A stretch of 64,000 bases of DNA, from positions 372,001-436,000 of the forward strand of contig CALARK010000020.1 of the NCBI GenBank assembly GCA_937888595.1. Direction: 5' to 3'. The position numbers were made by a program, and so were the translations under genes. Positions 34,928-43,993 of this stretch are shown here, piece by piece. Each line of letters opens with the position of its first letter. Positions within the stretch are counted from its first letter, which is position 1. This DNA is from an uncultured Sterolibacteriaceae bacterium. Lineage in GTDB: Bacteria > Pseudomonadota > Gammaproteobacteria > Burkholderiales > Rhodocyclaceae. The notes below the pieces were generated by a model. That model saw only the letters and a program-made list of their open reading frames with translations, was not told the DNA's origin and ran no database searches.

Positions 34928-35199
34928 TATTGGGCGGAATATGGCAGTTGCAGCTTCGCCAGTCTTTCTCTGGCATCTTCGAATGCAGAGGTCAATTGAT
35001 CCGGCAACAGCTCCGGCAGTTCCAGAACCTCACGTATTGAAGATGGCGTACCGGGAACCGACAGAAACTGCCATGCGGAGAACACATCCAGAAGATGCGT
35101 ATTGCCTGACAAACGATCGAATACCGCACAACCATCAGGCCAAACATGATACGCAAAGCGCCCGTCATTGTCATGACGAGCGCTACCACCGCATGTCAC
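34927..35199 (-). CDS. HPr-rel-A system PqqD-family peptide chaperone
   Basis: 90 residues from a GTG start overlapping the previous stop (GTGA). Residues AYHVWPDGCAVFDRLSGNTHLLDVFSAWQFL follow the PqqD/RiPP-recognition-element pattern (beta strands then a helix; the quoted run is split over two elements around residue 30). Such domains bind leader peptides and present them to modifying enzymes. Its fixed place between the Tat-signal protein and the kinase suggests it recruits a substrate to the kinase. Confidence 0.8.
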   Translation of the reverse strand: MTCGGSARHDNDGRFAYHVWPDGCAVFDRLSGNTHLLDVFSAWQFLSVPGTPSSIREVLELPELLPDQLTSAFEDARERLAKLQLPYSAQ

Positions 35200-35822
35200 C
35201 CGACGATACCGTTACTGAAGAGGTAGTTTTTGATGTCGGTAGCGTACCAGCGAACGCCGGCCGTCACTTCGTAGTACCCCTTCGTGGCCCACTCCTGCCA
35301 AATATTCAGGATGCCCTGTGGCGTCATGGCCAACGGGGAAATACTCGCACCACCGCCGCCCAGGCAATTCAGATAGGCACCGATCAGGTGGAAGGCCATC
35401 TTTTCGAGGTCTTGATTGCCGCCGAGGTTGAGCACCTCGAACATGGTCATGGGGACGGTGACATTATTGACCGTCTTGTAAAAGCGCGTTCCCACACGAT
35501 TACCGACTGCGAATGTGGGATGGAATGGTGTCCTGTAATCAATCGGCCAGGAATAGGCCGGCGATCCCGAGTCGGTCTGCTGGCTGTAATTGCCCGGTGA
35601 CTGCGCGCCCACACACTCGCCATATTTATCCTGCTGAGACAGGCTGGTATTGCGTGACAAGGAGCGGGATGGCGTAAAACATGTGACACCGAGTGCAGGC
35701 TGGCTCACCATTGTCAGAATGACCGGCGCAATTGCGGATCCGGCACCGAGAAAACGCCGTCGTCCCGCCTTGACTTCAGTAGCCAAAGTTGGCGACGATG
35801 AGGGTTTGATCGGACTGTTCAT
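35196..35822 (-). CDS. Tat-signal protein of unknown function in the HPr-rel-A operon
   Basis: 208 residues from ATG. The N-terminus has a twin-arginine motif, RRRFLGAG (21-28), a hydrophobic stretch, and a possible cleavage after QPALG. The mature part is Gly/Asn/Ser-rich with an aromatic C-terminal segment (NIWQEWATKGYYEV, VRWYATDIKNYLF) and few cysteines. I do not recognise the family. It is 36 nt downstream of the PEP-CTERM gene with no visible terminator, and overlaps the PqqD-like gene. It is a candidate substrate of the PqqD/HprK/nucleotidyltransferase set. Confidence 0.75.
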   Translation of the reverse strand: MNSPIKPSSSPTLATEVKAGRRRFLGAGSAIAPVILTMVSQPALGVTCFTPSRSLSRNTSLSQQDKYGECVGAQSPGNYSQQTDSGSPAYSWPIDYRTPFHPTFAVGNRVGTRFYKTVNNVTVPMTMFEVLNLGGNQDLEKMAFHLIGAYLNCLGGGGASISPLAMTPQGILNIWQEWATKGYYEVTAGVRWYATDIKNYLFSNGIVG

Positions 35823-35858
35823 GGGCCTAGGAACAACGTGTCAGTAGGTGAGTCTGAT

Positions 35859-36596
35859 TTATACGCTACGGCGACGACGCAACGCCATCACGCCGAATAG
35901 TCCGGCGCCGAGCAACATCATCGAGCCCGGCTCGGGAACATCATTGCCATGGTCGGGTTCCCTGCACGCGACAGCGAGAACCTTGAAGTAGTCAGGGGTG
36001 CTATCCAGCGTATTGGTGTTCGCGAACCCCCTGTTGTAGGCACTGATGATCCACCAGCTAGAGGCTACGCTCTGTGCGTTAACAGTGACATTGATGTCAT
36101 TGCTGCTAGCCGCATTGTTATAGTTGCCTACCCACTGCCAGGCAGAATTCAATTGCGAAACGGTCTGGCCCGCAATTTGAGGAGCACTATCCCCACCCCA
36201 AGCGAGCAAGGAGAAATCGGCATCTCCACTCGACCAGCCGAGCGTGATCGTATCCAATGTCACCGGGCCACCCGTGAAGTGCAAGGCGAGCATGTCGGTC
36301 TTGTAGTAGTTGTCAATCGAATGCTGATCACCGGAGTAGGACGTAATGCCATAACCATAGCTATCGCCATACCAGACCAGATTGCTATTTGAAACCGACT
36401 GGACGTAAGAACTGCCTGAAGTGCCATTGGCTACATAGGCATAGGCATAGGCTGAATTCTCTCCGCAACCCAACTTGTTGTCCGGATCCGGGATTGTTGA
36501 GGTGCAAGCCAGCGCGGTAGTCATGCCACAAACGGTAGTAGCGATGACTGCCACAACAGACTTCAGCAGTGATTTCCGATGTCCGATGAATTTCAT
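35859..36596 (-). CDS. PEP-CTERM surface protein, XDP1-like
   Basis: 245 residues starting MKFIGHRKSLLKS, chosen for AAGGA eight bases upstream; the upstream in-frame ATG lacks one. Signal peptide ending T-A-L-A. The C-terminal sorting signal is DVPEPGSMMLLGAGLFG then LRRRRS: PEP box, hydrophobic span, Arg cluster. The mature region (DQHSIDN, LDTITLGWSSGDADFSLLAWGG) resembles exosortase-dependent surface protein XDP1. XrtA is expected to cut at the PEP box. It is driven by a sigma-54 promoter and heads the HPr-rel-A operon. Confidence 0.9.
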   Translation of the reverse strand: MKFIGHRKSLLKSVVAVIATTVCGMTTALACTSTIPDPDNKLGCGENSAYAYAYVANGTSGSSYVQSVSNSNLVWYGDSYGYGITSYSGDQHSIDNYYKTDMLALHFTGGPVTLDTITLGWSSGDADFSLLAWGGDSAPQIAGQTVSQLNSAWQWVGNYNNAASSNDINVTVNAQSVASSWWIISAYNRGFANTNTLDSTPDYFKVLAVACREPDHGNDVPEPGSMMLLGAGLFGVMALRRRRSV

Positions 36597-36661
36597 GATC
36601 TCAATCCTTATCTCAATCCCGATCTGCGGCATCGCCAGAACGGTTCAGTCAGAAAGGTATA

Positions 36662-36677
36662 CGCAACAATCACGCCA
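36662..36677 (-). promoter_or_regulatory. sigma-54 promoter of the XDP1-like gene and HPr-rel-A operon
   Basis: The minus strand reads TGGCGTGATTGTTGCG: GG/GC invariant, correct spacing, TTGC perfect. It is 65 nt upstream of the ATG at 36596. Confidence 0.8.
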
Positions 36678-36736
36678 GAGATAAGATTCCTTTTATTTCA
36701 TTGGGTTACAAAATAAACCAACTATTTTCAACCGGA

Positions 36737-36755
36737 TGTGTAAAGGATTCCGACA
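36737..36755 (-). promoter_or_regulatory. conserved upstream motif, candidate PrsR site (copy 2)
   Basis: The minus strand reads TGTCGGAATCCTTTACACA, 59 nt upstream of the sigma-54 element. A second half-copy (TGTCGGAAAG on the minus strand) lies at 36769-36778, next to the stop codon of the TPR gene. Confidence 0.7.
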
Positions 36756-36779
36756 CACACTACCCACTTTCCGACACAC

Positions 36780-39566
36780 TCAGGGTTTGAGCAATCTCGA
36801 CAAGGCGACAGCATCCTCGACCCCCTCGAAGCGCTGGCCTGTTTTCAAAGCGGCCTCCAACTCTTCGCGCGCCTCGGCTTTTCGCCCGGATTCCGCCAGG
36901 ACTTTGGCCAGATGGTACCGAACCAGGGGATTCCCGGGCGCACGCAAGCGGGCATCGCGTAACAGTTGCAGCGCTTCGTCGGTCTTGCCCGCCTGGAACG
37001 ACAGCCACCCCAAGGTATCGATAGCATGCGGGTTGCCAGGCATTTTGGCGACGGCCTGTCGAGCGACCTCGATTGCGCGTGGATCTTTCAGCTTGAACAA
37101 CACATTGGCAAGACTGGTGAGTGCCCATCCATCATCGGGAGCCAGCTTTAACAGACTCTCATAGGACTTCCTGGCCGCCTGTAAATAGCCGGCACGTATC
37201 TGACCATCCGCAAGCGCACGCAGTACCGCCCGGTCTTTGGGATGACTTTTCAGCCACTGCTCGGCCAGTGGCAATGCCGCCCTATCGTCCTTGCCCGACA
37301 GATTGCGAAACAGCCGGAGCAGCGTATCGGTCGACGGCTCGGTCTGATGTGCACGTCGATAGGCGTCGAGGGCTGCCTCAGTTTCCCCGCGTGACAGGGC
37401 AATATCGCCCATCAGGCTATGTCCGATGGCGAGCTTCGGATGTTTCTCGAGAATGGCGCGGGCGCGCTTTTCCGCCTTTTCCTTCGCCCCCTGCTGTAAT
37501 TCGACCCCGGCCATCAGGGCCTGGGCGGGCAGGTAACCAGGCTGGCCCGAAAGCGCCTTTTCAAGACTGTACGCAGCACCGTCGGGATTGCCGGCCTCGA
37601 TCTGTAGCAAGGCGATCTGGACTTGAGCCTGTGCATTGAACTCGGCCACGCGGGTCGCCGTCGTCAAGGCGGCACGCACGGCGGCGGCGTCCTTGTTCAC
37701 CAATGACAGCCGGGCCAGTGTCAATAATGCCGACAGGTCTTCTGGGGCGCGGGAGATGGCGACCTTGGCCGCGTCGAGTGCCGGTTGCGAGCGGCCGTGG
37801 CGCATATGGAAGTTCGCGAGCGCCAGCGGCCACCGGACTTCGCGAGGGCCGCCGACATCGACGGTCTTTTCGAGCCAGCGCTGCGCATCCGCGAGCTGGC
37901 CGCGGCGCTCGGCCAGCATCGACAGCTCGAACAGCACCTCGGGGTTCTTCTCGTTGGCCTTGAGAAGCGGATTCAACCGTGCGGTTGCCGTATCGAAGGC
38001 GCCAGTGGCGATATCGAGGCGGGCCAGATTGAGTTGCGCCCCGACCATCTTCGCATCAAGCTTCACGGCCTGCTCGAATGCCGCCCGGGCGGCGGTGCGA
38101 TCGCCGGCCTGCATCTTCGCCACGCCGAGCAGGTTATGAAAGTCGGCGCTGGCGGGACGGCGCTTCACCATGCCTTCGGCCAGCTTCACCGCCTTCGCGG
38201 TCTGCCCGGTGCGCAAATAGAGGCCGACGAGCGCCGTGGCGGCCTGCGCCTGGCCCGGGTCCTTCGCAAGCGCGGCCTCGAGCTCGGGAATGGCGCTACC
38301 CGCCTGGCCGCTGCGAATCAGGCTGAGTCCGAGCACGGTGCGGAATTCAGGCGCATCGCGCGATTCCAGCGCCTGCTTCATCAGGGAAACGGCACGGGCA
38401 TGCTGGCCTTTCGCCTGGAGCGCCGAACCGAGCAGGATCATGGCCTGTCCGTCGGCCGGATGTGCCCTGAGATAGGTTTCGAGCACCTCGGCGGCACGGT
38501 CGTAACGCGCCTCGCCCAGATAGATTCGCGCCAGCAGTTTGGCAGCAGGGGTGTTGCCCTGCACCCGCTGGAAGGATTCCAGATAGCCCTTCGCCTTCTC
38601 GTGCTCGTCGAGGCCGAAATGCGCGAGCCCGTTGAGCATCAGCAACTGCGGCCGGTAGCGGATGAAGTCGATGGGAACCGGGTCGATCAGGGTCGTGACG
38701 TCACGCAGCGCCTTGCGCGCCTCCTCTGACTTGCCATCGCGTTCGGCCAGCAGGGCACGCAGGTAGGCGGCGCGCGGTTCCTTCGGAGAGGACTTGGCCA
38801 GCGCAGCGATATCGACGGCAGCATCGGCAAACCGGCCAAGGTCGAGAAAGATGCCGGCGCGGGCGACCAGCGCCTCGACATGCGCGGGATCGCGCTCGAT
38901 CACCCGGCCGTAGGCGGCAAGCGCCTTGTCGAGGTCTCCTGCTACGTGATGCACGGAAGCTTTCTGATACCAGGCCTCGGGCAGTTGCGGCGCGAGCGTG
39001 AGCGCCCGGTCGGCAGCAGCCATCGCTTCGCGGAACTGACGCGAACGGATGCGGATCGGCACCTCGGCAAGCCAGGTTTCCGGGGCCTGAGCATCGATGG
39101 CACGCGCATCCTGGACAGCCTGCAGAGCATCGCGGCTATTGCCAAGATCGGCACTGGCCATGGCGCGCAGCAGCAGCAATTGCAGATGCACTGCCGACGG
39201 CAGGTCGCTCAAGCTGAAATAGTGCTGATCGAACAGCAGCCGGTGCTTGCCCTGGGCAAGATAAGCCTGGCCGAGCAGCACGACCACTTCGGCGCGATTC
39301 ACACCCAGCCGCATTGCCTCGAGCAGGGCGACTTCGGCCGCCGCCACCTCGCCGTTCTGCAACAGCGTCTTTCCGAGCAACATCTGCACCGGAAGCATGC
39401 TGCTGTCGATCTGCAGGGCATTCTTCAGCTGGATGATGGCGCCGTCGAGATCCTTCTTTTCATAACGGATCAGTGCGTCTTCGTAATAACGGGACGCCTG
39501 GGGATCGGCCGCCCAGACGGAAAATGCCAGCGCAGCCAGCGCCAGGCCGAAGCGCACACCCTTCAT
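36780..39566 (-). CDS. PrsT-like TPR protein (second family member)
   Basis: 928 residues from ATG. Sec signal peptide (LALAALAFSVWA) with no lipobox, then TPR repeats throughout. The opening YYEDALIRYEKKDLDGAIIQLKNALQ closely parallels PrsT (YLAKNDTAAATIQLKNALA). It directly follows the priming transferase gene with no gap, so the two are co-transcribed. A soluble periplasmic counterpart of the lipoprotein PrsT is likely. Confidence 0.88.
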   Translation of the reverse strand: MKGVRFGLALAALAFSVWAADPQASRYYEDALIRYEKKDLDGAIIQLKNALQIDSSMLPVQMLLGKTLLQNGEVAAAEVALLEAMRLGVNRAEVVVLLGQAYLAQGKHRLLFDQHYFSLSDLPSAVHLQLLLLRAMASADLGNSRDALQAVQDARAIDAQAPETWLAEVPIRIRSRQFREAMAAADRALTLAPQLPEAWYQKASVHHVAGDLDKALAAYGRVIERDPAHVEALVARAGIFLDLGRFADAAVDIAALAKSSPKEPRAAYLRALLAERDGKSEEARKALRDVTTLIDPVPIDFIRYRPQLLMLNGLAHFGLDEHEKAKGYLESFQRVQGNTPAAKLLARIYLGEARYDRAAEVLETYLRAHPADGQAMILLGSALQAKGQHARAVSLMKQALESRDAPEFRTVLGLSLIRSGQAGSAIPELEAALAKDPGQAQAATALVGLYLRTGQTAKAVKLAEGMVKRRPASADFHNLLGVAKMQAGDRTAARAAFEQAVKLDAKMVGAQLNLARLDIATGAFDTATARLNPLLKANEKNPEVLFELSMLAERRGQLADAQRWLEKTVDVGGPREVRWPLALANFHMRHGRSQPALDAAKVAISRAPEDLSALLTLARLSLVNKDAAAVRAALTTATRVAEFNAQAQVQIALLQIEAGNPDGAAYSLEKALSGQPGYLPAQALMAGVELQQGAKEKAEKRARAILEKHPKLAIGHSLMGDIALSRGETEAALDAYRRAHQTEPSTDTLLRLFRNLSGKDDRAALPLAEQWLKSHPKDRAVLRALADGQIRAGYLQAARKSYESLLKLAPDDGWALTSLANVLFKLKDPRAIEVARQAVAKMPGNPHAIDTLGWLSFQAGKTDEALQLLRDARLRAPGNPLVRYHLAKVLAESGRKAEAREELEAALKTGQRFEGVEDAVALSRLLKP

Positions 39567-40952
39567 CTATTGCGCGCCCTTGCCGCCCACGACGACCCCG
39601 ACCGTTTCGAACAGCACCACGAGGTCGAGCAGCAGGGTATGGTTCTTGACGTAGTAAAGGTCGTACTGCAGTTTCTGCACGGCATCGTCGACGGTGGCGC
39701 CGTAGTGATAGCGTACCTGCGCCCAGCCGGTCACGCCCGGCTTGACGCTGTGACGCACCGCGTAGAAAGGGATCTGTTTGGTCAACTGATCGACGAAATA
39801 GGCCCGCTCGGGACGCGGGCCGACCATGCTCATGTCGCCCTTGAGCACCGAGAAGAGTTGCGGCAGTTCGTCGATGCGCAGCTTGCGGATGACGCGTCCG
39901 ACACGCGTCACCCGGTCATCGTTCTTCGTGGCCCAGCGCGGCTTGCCGTCGCTTTCTGCATCGCGCCGCATGCTGCGGAACTTGATGACATCGAACAACC
40001 GGCCGTTCAGGCCGACGCGCTCCTGACGGTAGAAGACCGGAAAGCCGTCCTCCAGGGCGATCAGCAGCGCGGTGATGATCATCAGGGGAGAAAACACGAT
40101 CAACAGAGCGATCGCCGCGAAGACGTCGAAAATCCGCTTGATCACGGTTCGGGCCGCATCCTGCCTGAAACCGCCGCCGAAGATCAGCCAGCCCGCCTTC
40201 AGGGCATCGAGACGAATCTGGCCCAACATGCGCTCGTAGTGGCTGGACATGTCCAGGACGAGAGTGCCGGTCAGGCGACAATCGAGCAACTCGCGCAAGG
40301 GCATCCGTCCGCCACGCCGCTCGCCCACCGCGACGACGATCTCGTCGACATTGAGCTCATTGACCGTATCGACCAGGGCCTTGTCGCGCGACACCAGCAT
40401 ATTTTCCGGCACCGCCATGTCTTCCGTACTCGGCCCCGGGTAGAAACCGACGACACGAACCGTCGGGTCCTCCTTGCTCAACGAAGCGGCGACCGCTGCC
40501 GCCTCCTTGCCGGCGCCGAAGATCAGGATGCGCAGGGTCACCAGCGCACGTTGACGCCGGTGCGAAGCCATCACGCGATTGCTGAGCATCCCGAATAGCG
40601 CAGCCATGCCCGACAACTCGAACAGGGTGCGATCGACATTCGCCATCGGCAGCACGAGGAAAAGCACATAGGCCACCGGGAGCGACAGGTGCAGCGACAG
40701 CACCGCGCGGGCGCGCGAATCCTCCACCGTGCGATCATGGATGCGCTGGTAGAAGCCGAGCCAGGTATTGAGGGCCAGCATCGTCAAAGCGAGGATGACC
40801 GCATACGTCACCACCAGCGACGGATCGACCGGCAGGCCATTGCCGATCCACAAGACGCCGATCAGGACACCGACGAAGACGAAGCCGAAATCGAAAACCA
40901 CCTGCAGGAAGGTGTCGGTTCGGAACGTGTGTCCCATCGCCGATGTGATCAT
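39567..40952 (-). CDS. XrtA-associated priming sugar transferase (EpsB-type)
   Basis: 461 residues starting MITSAMGHTFRTD, with AAGGG six bases upstream. Four or five membrane segments (about 15-120), a NAD-binding-like central domain (LRILIFGAGKEAAAVAASL), another membrane segment near 280, and the C-terminal bacterial sugar transferase domain: YRQERVGLNGRLFDVIKFRSM, then TRVGRVIRKLRIDELPQL and MVGPRPER. It transfers the first sugar phosphate to undecaprenyl phosphate. It matches the exosortase-associated family (TIGR03013 type). Confidence 0.92.
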   Translation of the reverse strand: MITSAMGHTFRTDTFLQVVFDFGFVFVGVLIGVLWIGNGLPVDPSLVVTYAVILALTMLALNTWLGFYQRIHDRTVEDSRARAVLSLHLSLPVAYVLFLVLPMANVDRTLFELSGMAALFGMLSNRVMASHRRQRALVTLRILIFGAGKEAAAVAASLSKEDPTVRVVGFYPGPSTEDMAVPENMLVSRDKALVDTVNELNVDEIVVAVGERRGGRMPLRELLDCRLTGTLVLDMSSHYERMLGQIRLDALKAGWLIFGGGFRQDAARTVIKRIFDVFAAIALLIVFSPLMIITALLIALEDGFPVFYRQERVGLNGRLFDVIKFRSMRRDAESDGKPRWATKNDDRVTRVGRVIRKLRIDELPQLFSVLKGDMSMVGPRPERAYFVDQLTKQIPFYAVRHSVKPGVTGWAQVRYHYGATVDDAVQKLQYDLYYVKNHTLLLDLVVLFETVGVVVGGKGAQ

Positions 40953-41050
40953 GCCATTCCCTTCAAGAAACCATTCGGCATGGATGCACCCCCTTTGAAC
41001 ATTGCGGGACCACTCATGCCATATCGCTATATGCAGCGAATGATACCCGC

Positions 41051-41842
41051 TCAGTCGAGTTTCTTCAGGTATTCCTTGGTGAAAATCTTGTCCGGCAGAT
41101 CGCGCAGCTTCATCGCCCCGTATTCGAGCACGGACTGCTCCCCGGCCTTGAGCGCGTCTTCCATGACCAGCCGGGTGGGACGAACATTGCCGGCCATGGT
41201 CTGGTAGTTCTCGTATCGACAGCGCTTCAATAGGCGATTCGAGAGGGAATAAAACTCGGCCTTGAGCGGACGGGTACTTTCCTTGTCCACCCAATATTTG
41301 ACGCGCTGATAGGTCACGCCGCGATCCACGGCCTTGAGATCGAGCACATGATGGTCGCGCCCGTCGATCACTTCACTGCCGGTGATTCGCGGCAGGTAGT
41401 CGCCGGCGAAATTGGCGCGCGCCAAGTCGCCGTTGGCCACCTGCCCGGTCAGGCGCTGGGCGAAGGACAGGCGGATCGGCTGCGACACCTCGGGCATGAA
41501 GACCCACAGGTCACGCCCCTTCATCAGCATGATCTGGCCGCGCTCGGCCGCGGGCTCGGTCACCATGACGACGCTGTTTTCGTTGCCCTTCGATAGCACG
41601 CGGTACTTGCGGGTCTCGCTCGACTTATCAGCGAGCGTGGTGGCGATCGTCACGTCCACCTGGAAACCCTCGGAGGGGAAACGGATCTGGTCCGCCTTTT
41701 CGACGACCGCCTGTGCAACGGGGTCAGCTGCAGCAGCCACAGGGACCGGCGCCTCCTCCGCATGACAATTGGCACCGAATCCGGCGACTAATCCCAGCAT
41801 CATGAGCAGCCAGCTTCTGGCATAAAATCGGCTGTGCGTCAT
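41051..41842 (-). CDS. outer membrane lipoprotein-sorting protein (LolA-like)
   Basis: 263 residues from ATG. Signal peptide (LVAGFGANCHA). The mature part follows the COG2834 LolA-like fold: FQVDVTIATTLADKSS, MVTEPAAERGQIMLMKGRDLWVFMP, and RVKYWVDKESTRPLKAEFYS. Proteins of this group usually neighbour MacB/LolCDE-like ABC transporters. Here it is divergent from the ABC ATPase gene, with only 20 nt between the start codons. It is a candidate periplasmic carrier. Confidence 0.85.
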   Translation of the reverse strand: MTHSRFYARSWLLMMLGLVAGFGANCHAEEAPVPVAAAADPVAQAVVEKADQIRFPSEGFQVDVTIATTLADKSSETRKYRVLSKGNENSVVMVTEPAAERGQIMLMKGRDLWVFMPEVSQPIRLSFAQRLTGQVANGDLARANFAGDYLPRITGSEVIDGRDHHVLDLKAVDRGVTYQRVKYWVDKESTRPLKAEFYSLSNRLLKRCRYENYQTMAGNVRPTRLVMEDALKAGEQSVLEYGAMKLRDLPDKIFTKEYLKKLD

Positions 41843-41862
41843 TTTCTCGAGCTCCGTTTGAA

Positions 41863-42609
41863 ATGAACGTCGTCCGCGTCGAACATGTCACCAAGATCCA
41901 CAAGTTGGGGGACCAACTGGTGCACGCGGTCAATGATATCTCCCTGTCGGTCCAGCCGGGCGTTTTTCTCGCCATCTCCGGGCCTTCGGGCAGCGGCAAG
42001 ACCTCGCTGCTCAACCTGATCGGCTGCATCGACCGGCCGACCAGCGGCAAGATCTACATCAACGAGCAGAGCATCGACGGCATGTCGGACAACGCGCTGG
42101 CGGCGCTGCGGCTGCGCTCGATCGGCTTCATTTTCCAGACCTTCAACCTGCTGCCCGTCCTGTCGGCCGCGGAAAACGTCGAATACCCGCTCCTGCAGCG
42201 CAGCGACATCTCCGCCGCCGAACGGCGCGAACGCGTCGATCATTTCCTCGACGTGGTCGGCCTGTCGACACGCAAGAACAACCGCCCCAACCAACTGTCC
42301 GGCGGCCAGCGCCAGCGGGTCGCGATCGCGCGTGCACTCGCCGGGTCGCCGAGCATCGTGCTCGCCGACGAACCGACGGCCAACCTCGACAAGCACACCG
42401 GCGTCAGCATCCTGCAACTGATGAAGAAGATCAACGAGGAGATGAAGACCACCTTCATCTTCTCCACCCACGATCACCGCGTGGTCGCGCTGGCCGATCG
42501 ACTGGTCCAGGTCGAGGACGGCACCGTCCAGGCGCTGGGCGTGAGAAAACCCCAGGGCGATTGGGCGATGGCCAGAGTGCGTCCGGCCGAAGGAAAATCC
42601 GCATCATGA
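41863..42609 (+). CDS. ABC transporter ATP-binding protein (MacB/LolD class)
   Basis: 248 residues from ATG. Walker A SGPSGSGKTSLLN (39-51), signature LSGGQRQRVAIARAL, Walker B IVLADEPTANLD, and an H-loop in FSTHDHRVV. LolD-type family. No permease gene is adjacent; two FtsX-type permeases with matching architecture lie at 55994-58457, so the transporter genes appear split. Its stop overlaps the start of the DUF1302 gene. Confidence 0.92.
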   Translation: MNVVRVEHVTKIHKLGDQLVHAVNDISLSVQPGVFLAISGPSGSGKTSLLNLIGCIDRPTSGKIYINEQSIDGMSDNALAALRLRSIGFIFQTFNLLPVLSAAENVEYPLLQRSDISAAERRERVDHFLDVVGLSTRKNNRPNQLSGGQRQRVAIARALAGSPSIVLADEPTANLDKHTGVSILQLMKKINEEMKTTFIFSTHDHRVVALADRLVQVEDGTVQALGVRKPQGDWAMARVRPAEGKSAS

Positions 42610-43961
42610 ACAGACCCACCCTCCACCTGACGCTCTTGGCTGCACTGCTCGCCGGCGCATCCCTCGCCCGCGCCGACTCCAAGGATGACCTGTTCGGCGA
42701 TCTCGATGCACCCGCACCGGCGAAGAAAGCCGTCGCTGCCCCTGCCCCTTCCGGTAGCAGCAGCGGCCTGCGCGGCTACGTCCAGTTCGAACTCGCCCAC
42801 ACGCTCGACGATCCGAAGCACTGGTCAAAGCTGCGCACCCGCGGCGAACTCTCCGGCCAGGGCCGGATCGGCGGCGGCATCAAGTGGAAGGCGAGCGCCC
42901 GGCTCGACTACGACGCGGTTTTCGATGTCGAGGACAACTATTACCCGGGCGCCGTGAAGCACGACCAGCGCGCAACGCTCGACCTGCGCGAAACCTATCT
43001 CGACGTCAATGCCGGCGACTGGGATTTCCGCCTCGGACGCCAGCATGTCGTTTGGGGCGAGATGGTCGGCCTGTTCTTCGCCGACGTCGTCTCGGCACGC
43101 GACCTGCGCGAATTCATCCTGCCGGAGTTCGAAAACCTGCGCACGCCGCAATGGGCCGTCCGCGCCGAATACTTCAAGGACGACTTCCACGGCGAGGTGC
43201 TCTGGGTACCGGTCGCGACCTACGACGAGATCGGCAAGCCGGGCGCGGAGTTCTATCCCTACCAGCCGGTACTGCCGGGAAGCATTTCCCTCTACGAGAA
43301 CGAAGACAAGCCGGCGCGCAAGCTCTCCAACGGCAACCTCGGCCTGCGCGCCTCGACCCTGAAGAACGGCTGGGACCTCTCCGCCTTCGCCTATCGCAGC
43401 ATGGACATCCAGCCGACCTTCTATCGACGCCAGGTCGGCCCGGCGTTCATCTTCACCCCGCGCCACGAGCGCATCACCCAGGTCGGCGGCACCCTGGCCA
43501 AGGACTTCGAGGGCATCGTGCTGAAGGCCGAGGCGGTGCATACGCGCGGCCGCAAGTTCGCGGCACCGAATCCCCTCGTGCCGGATGGCCTCGTCGCACA
43601 GGACACGCTCGACTGGGCCGCCGGCCTCGATTTCACGCCGACCGCCGACTCGCGCATCAACGTGCAGCTGTTCCAGCGCGTGTTCTTCGACCACGATCCC
43701 GGCATCATTCCCGAGAAGCGCGAGAACGGCTACAGCCTGTTCCTGAACACCAAGTTCGCCGGCAAGTGGGAAGGCCAGGCCACCTTCATCTCCAGCATGA
43801 ACCGTACCGACTGGCTGTTCCGTCCGCGGGTGCAGTGGAATTTCGAGAAGAACTGGCGCCTGCTAGCCGGCGTCGACATCTTCAAGGGCCCGCCGCTCGG
43901 CATGTTCGGCCAGTACGACAACCGCGACCGGGTTTACTCCGAAGTCCGCTACAGCTTCTGA
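42606..43961 (+). CDS. DUF1302-type outer-membrane barrel protein
   Basis: 451 residues from ATG (ATGA overlap with the ATPase gene). Signal peptide to A-R-A-D, a low-complexity Ala/Pro linker (PAPAKKAVAAPAPS), then a barrel rich in amphipathic strands (YVQFELAHTLDD, WDFRLGRQHVVWGEM, LLAGVDIFKG) ending with YSEVRYSF, a C-terminal aromatic typical of outer-membrane proteins. The GRQHVVWGE box is characteristic of DUF1302. It may be the outer-membrane partner of the ABC/LolA-like set. Confidence 0.85.
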   Translation: MNRPTLHLTLLAALLAGASLARADSKDDLFGDLDAPAPAKKAVAAPAPSGSSSGLRGYVQFELAHTLDDPKHWSKLRTRGELSGQGRIGGGIKWKASARLDYDAVFDVEDNYYPGAVKHDQRATLDLRETYLDVNAGDWDFRLGRQHVVWGEMVGLFFADVVSARDLREFILPEFENLRTPQWAVRAEYFKDDFHGEVLWVPVATYDEIGKPGAEFYPYQPVLPGSISLYENEDKPARKLSNGNLGLRASTLKNGWDLSAFAYRSMDIQPTFYRRQVGPAFIFTPRHERITQVGGTLAKDFEGIVLKAEAVHTRGRKFAAPNPLVPDGLVAQDTLDWAAGLDFTPTADSRINVQLFQRVFFDHDPGIIPEKRENGYSLFLNTKFAGKWEGQATFISSMNRTDWLFRPRVQWNFEKNWRLLAGVDIFKGPPLGMFGQYDNRDRVYSEVRYSF

Positions 43962-43969
43962 TCTGCGGG

Positions 43970-43993
43970 GCCGTCCCGCCGGCGCCGACTATT
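43970..43993 (+). repeat. 24-nt dispersed repeat between convergent genes
   Basis: 23 of 24 positions match. It lies between the 3' ends of the DUF1302 and acyltransferase genes and covers the last codons of the latter. Confidence 0.75.
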
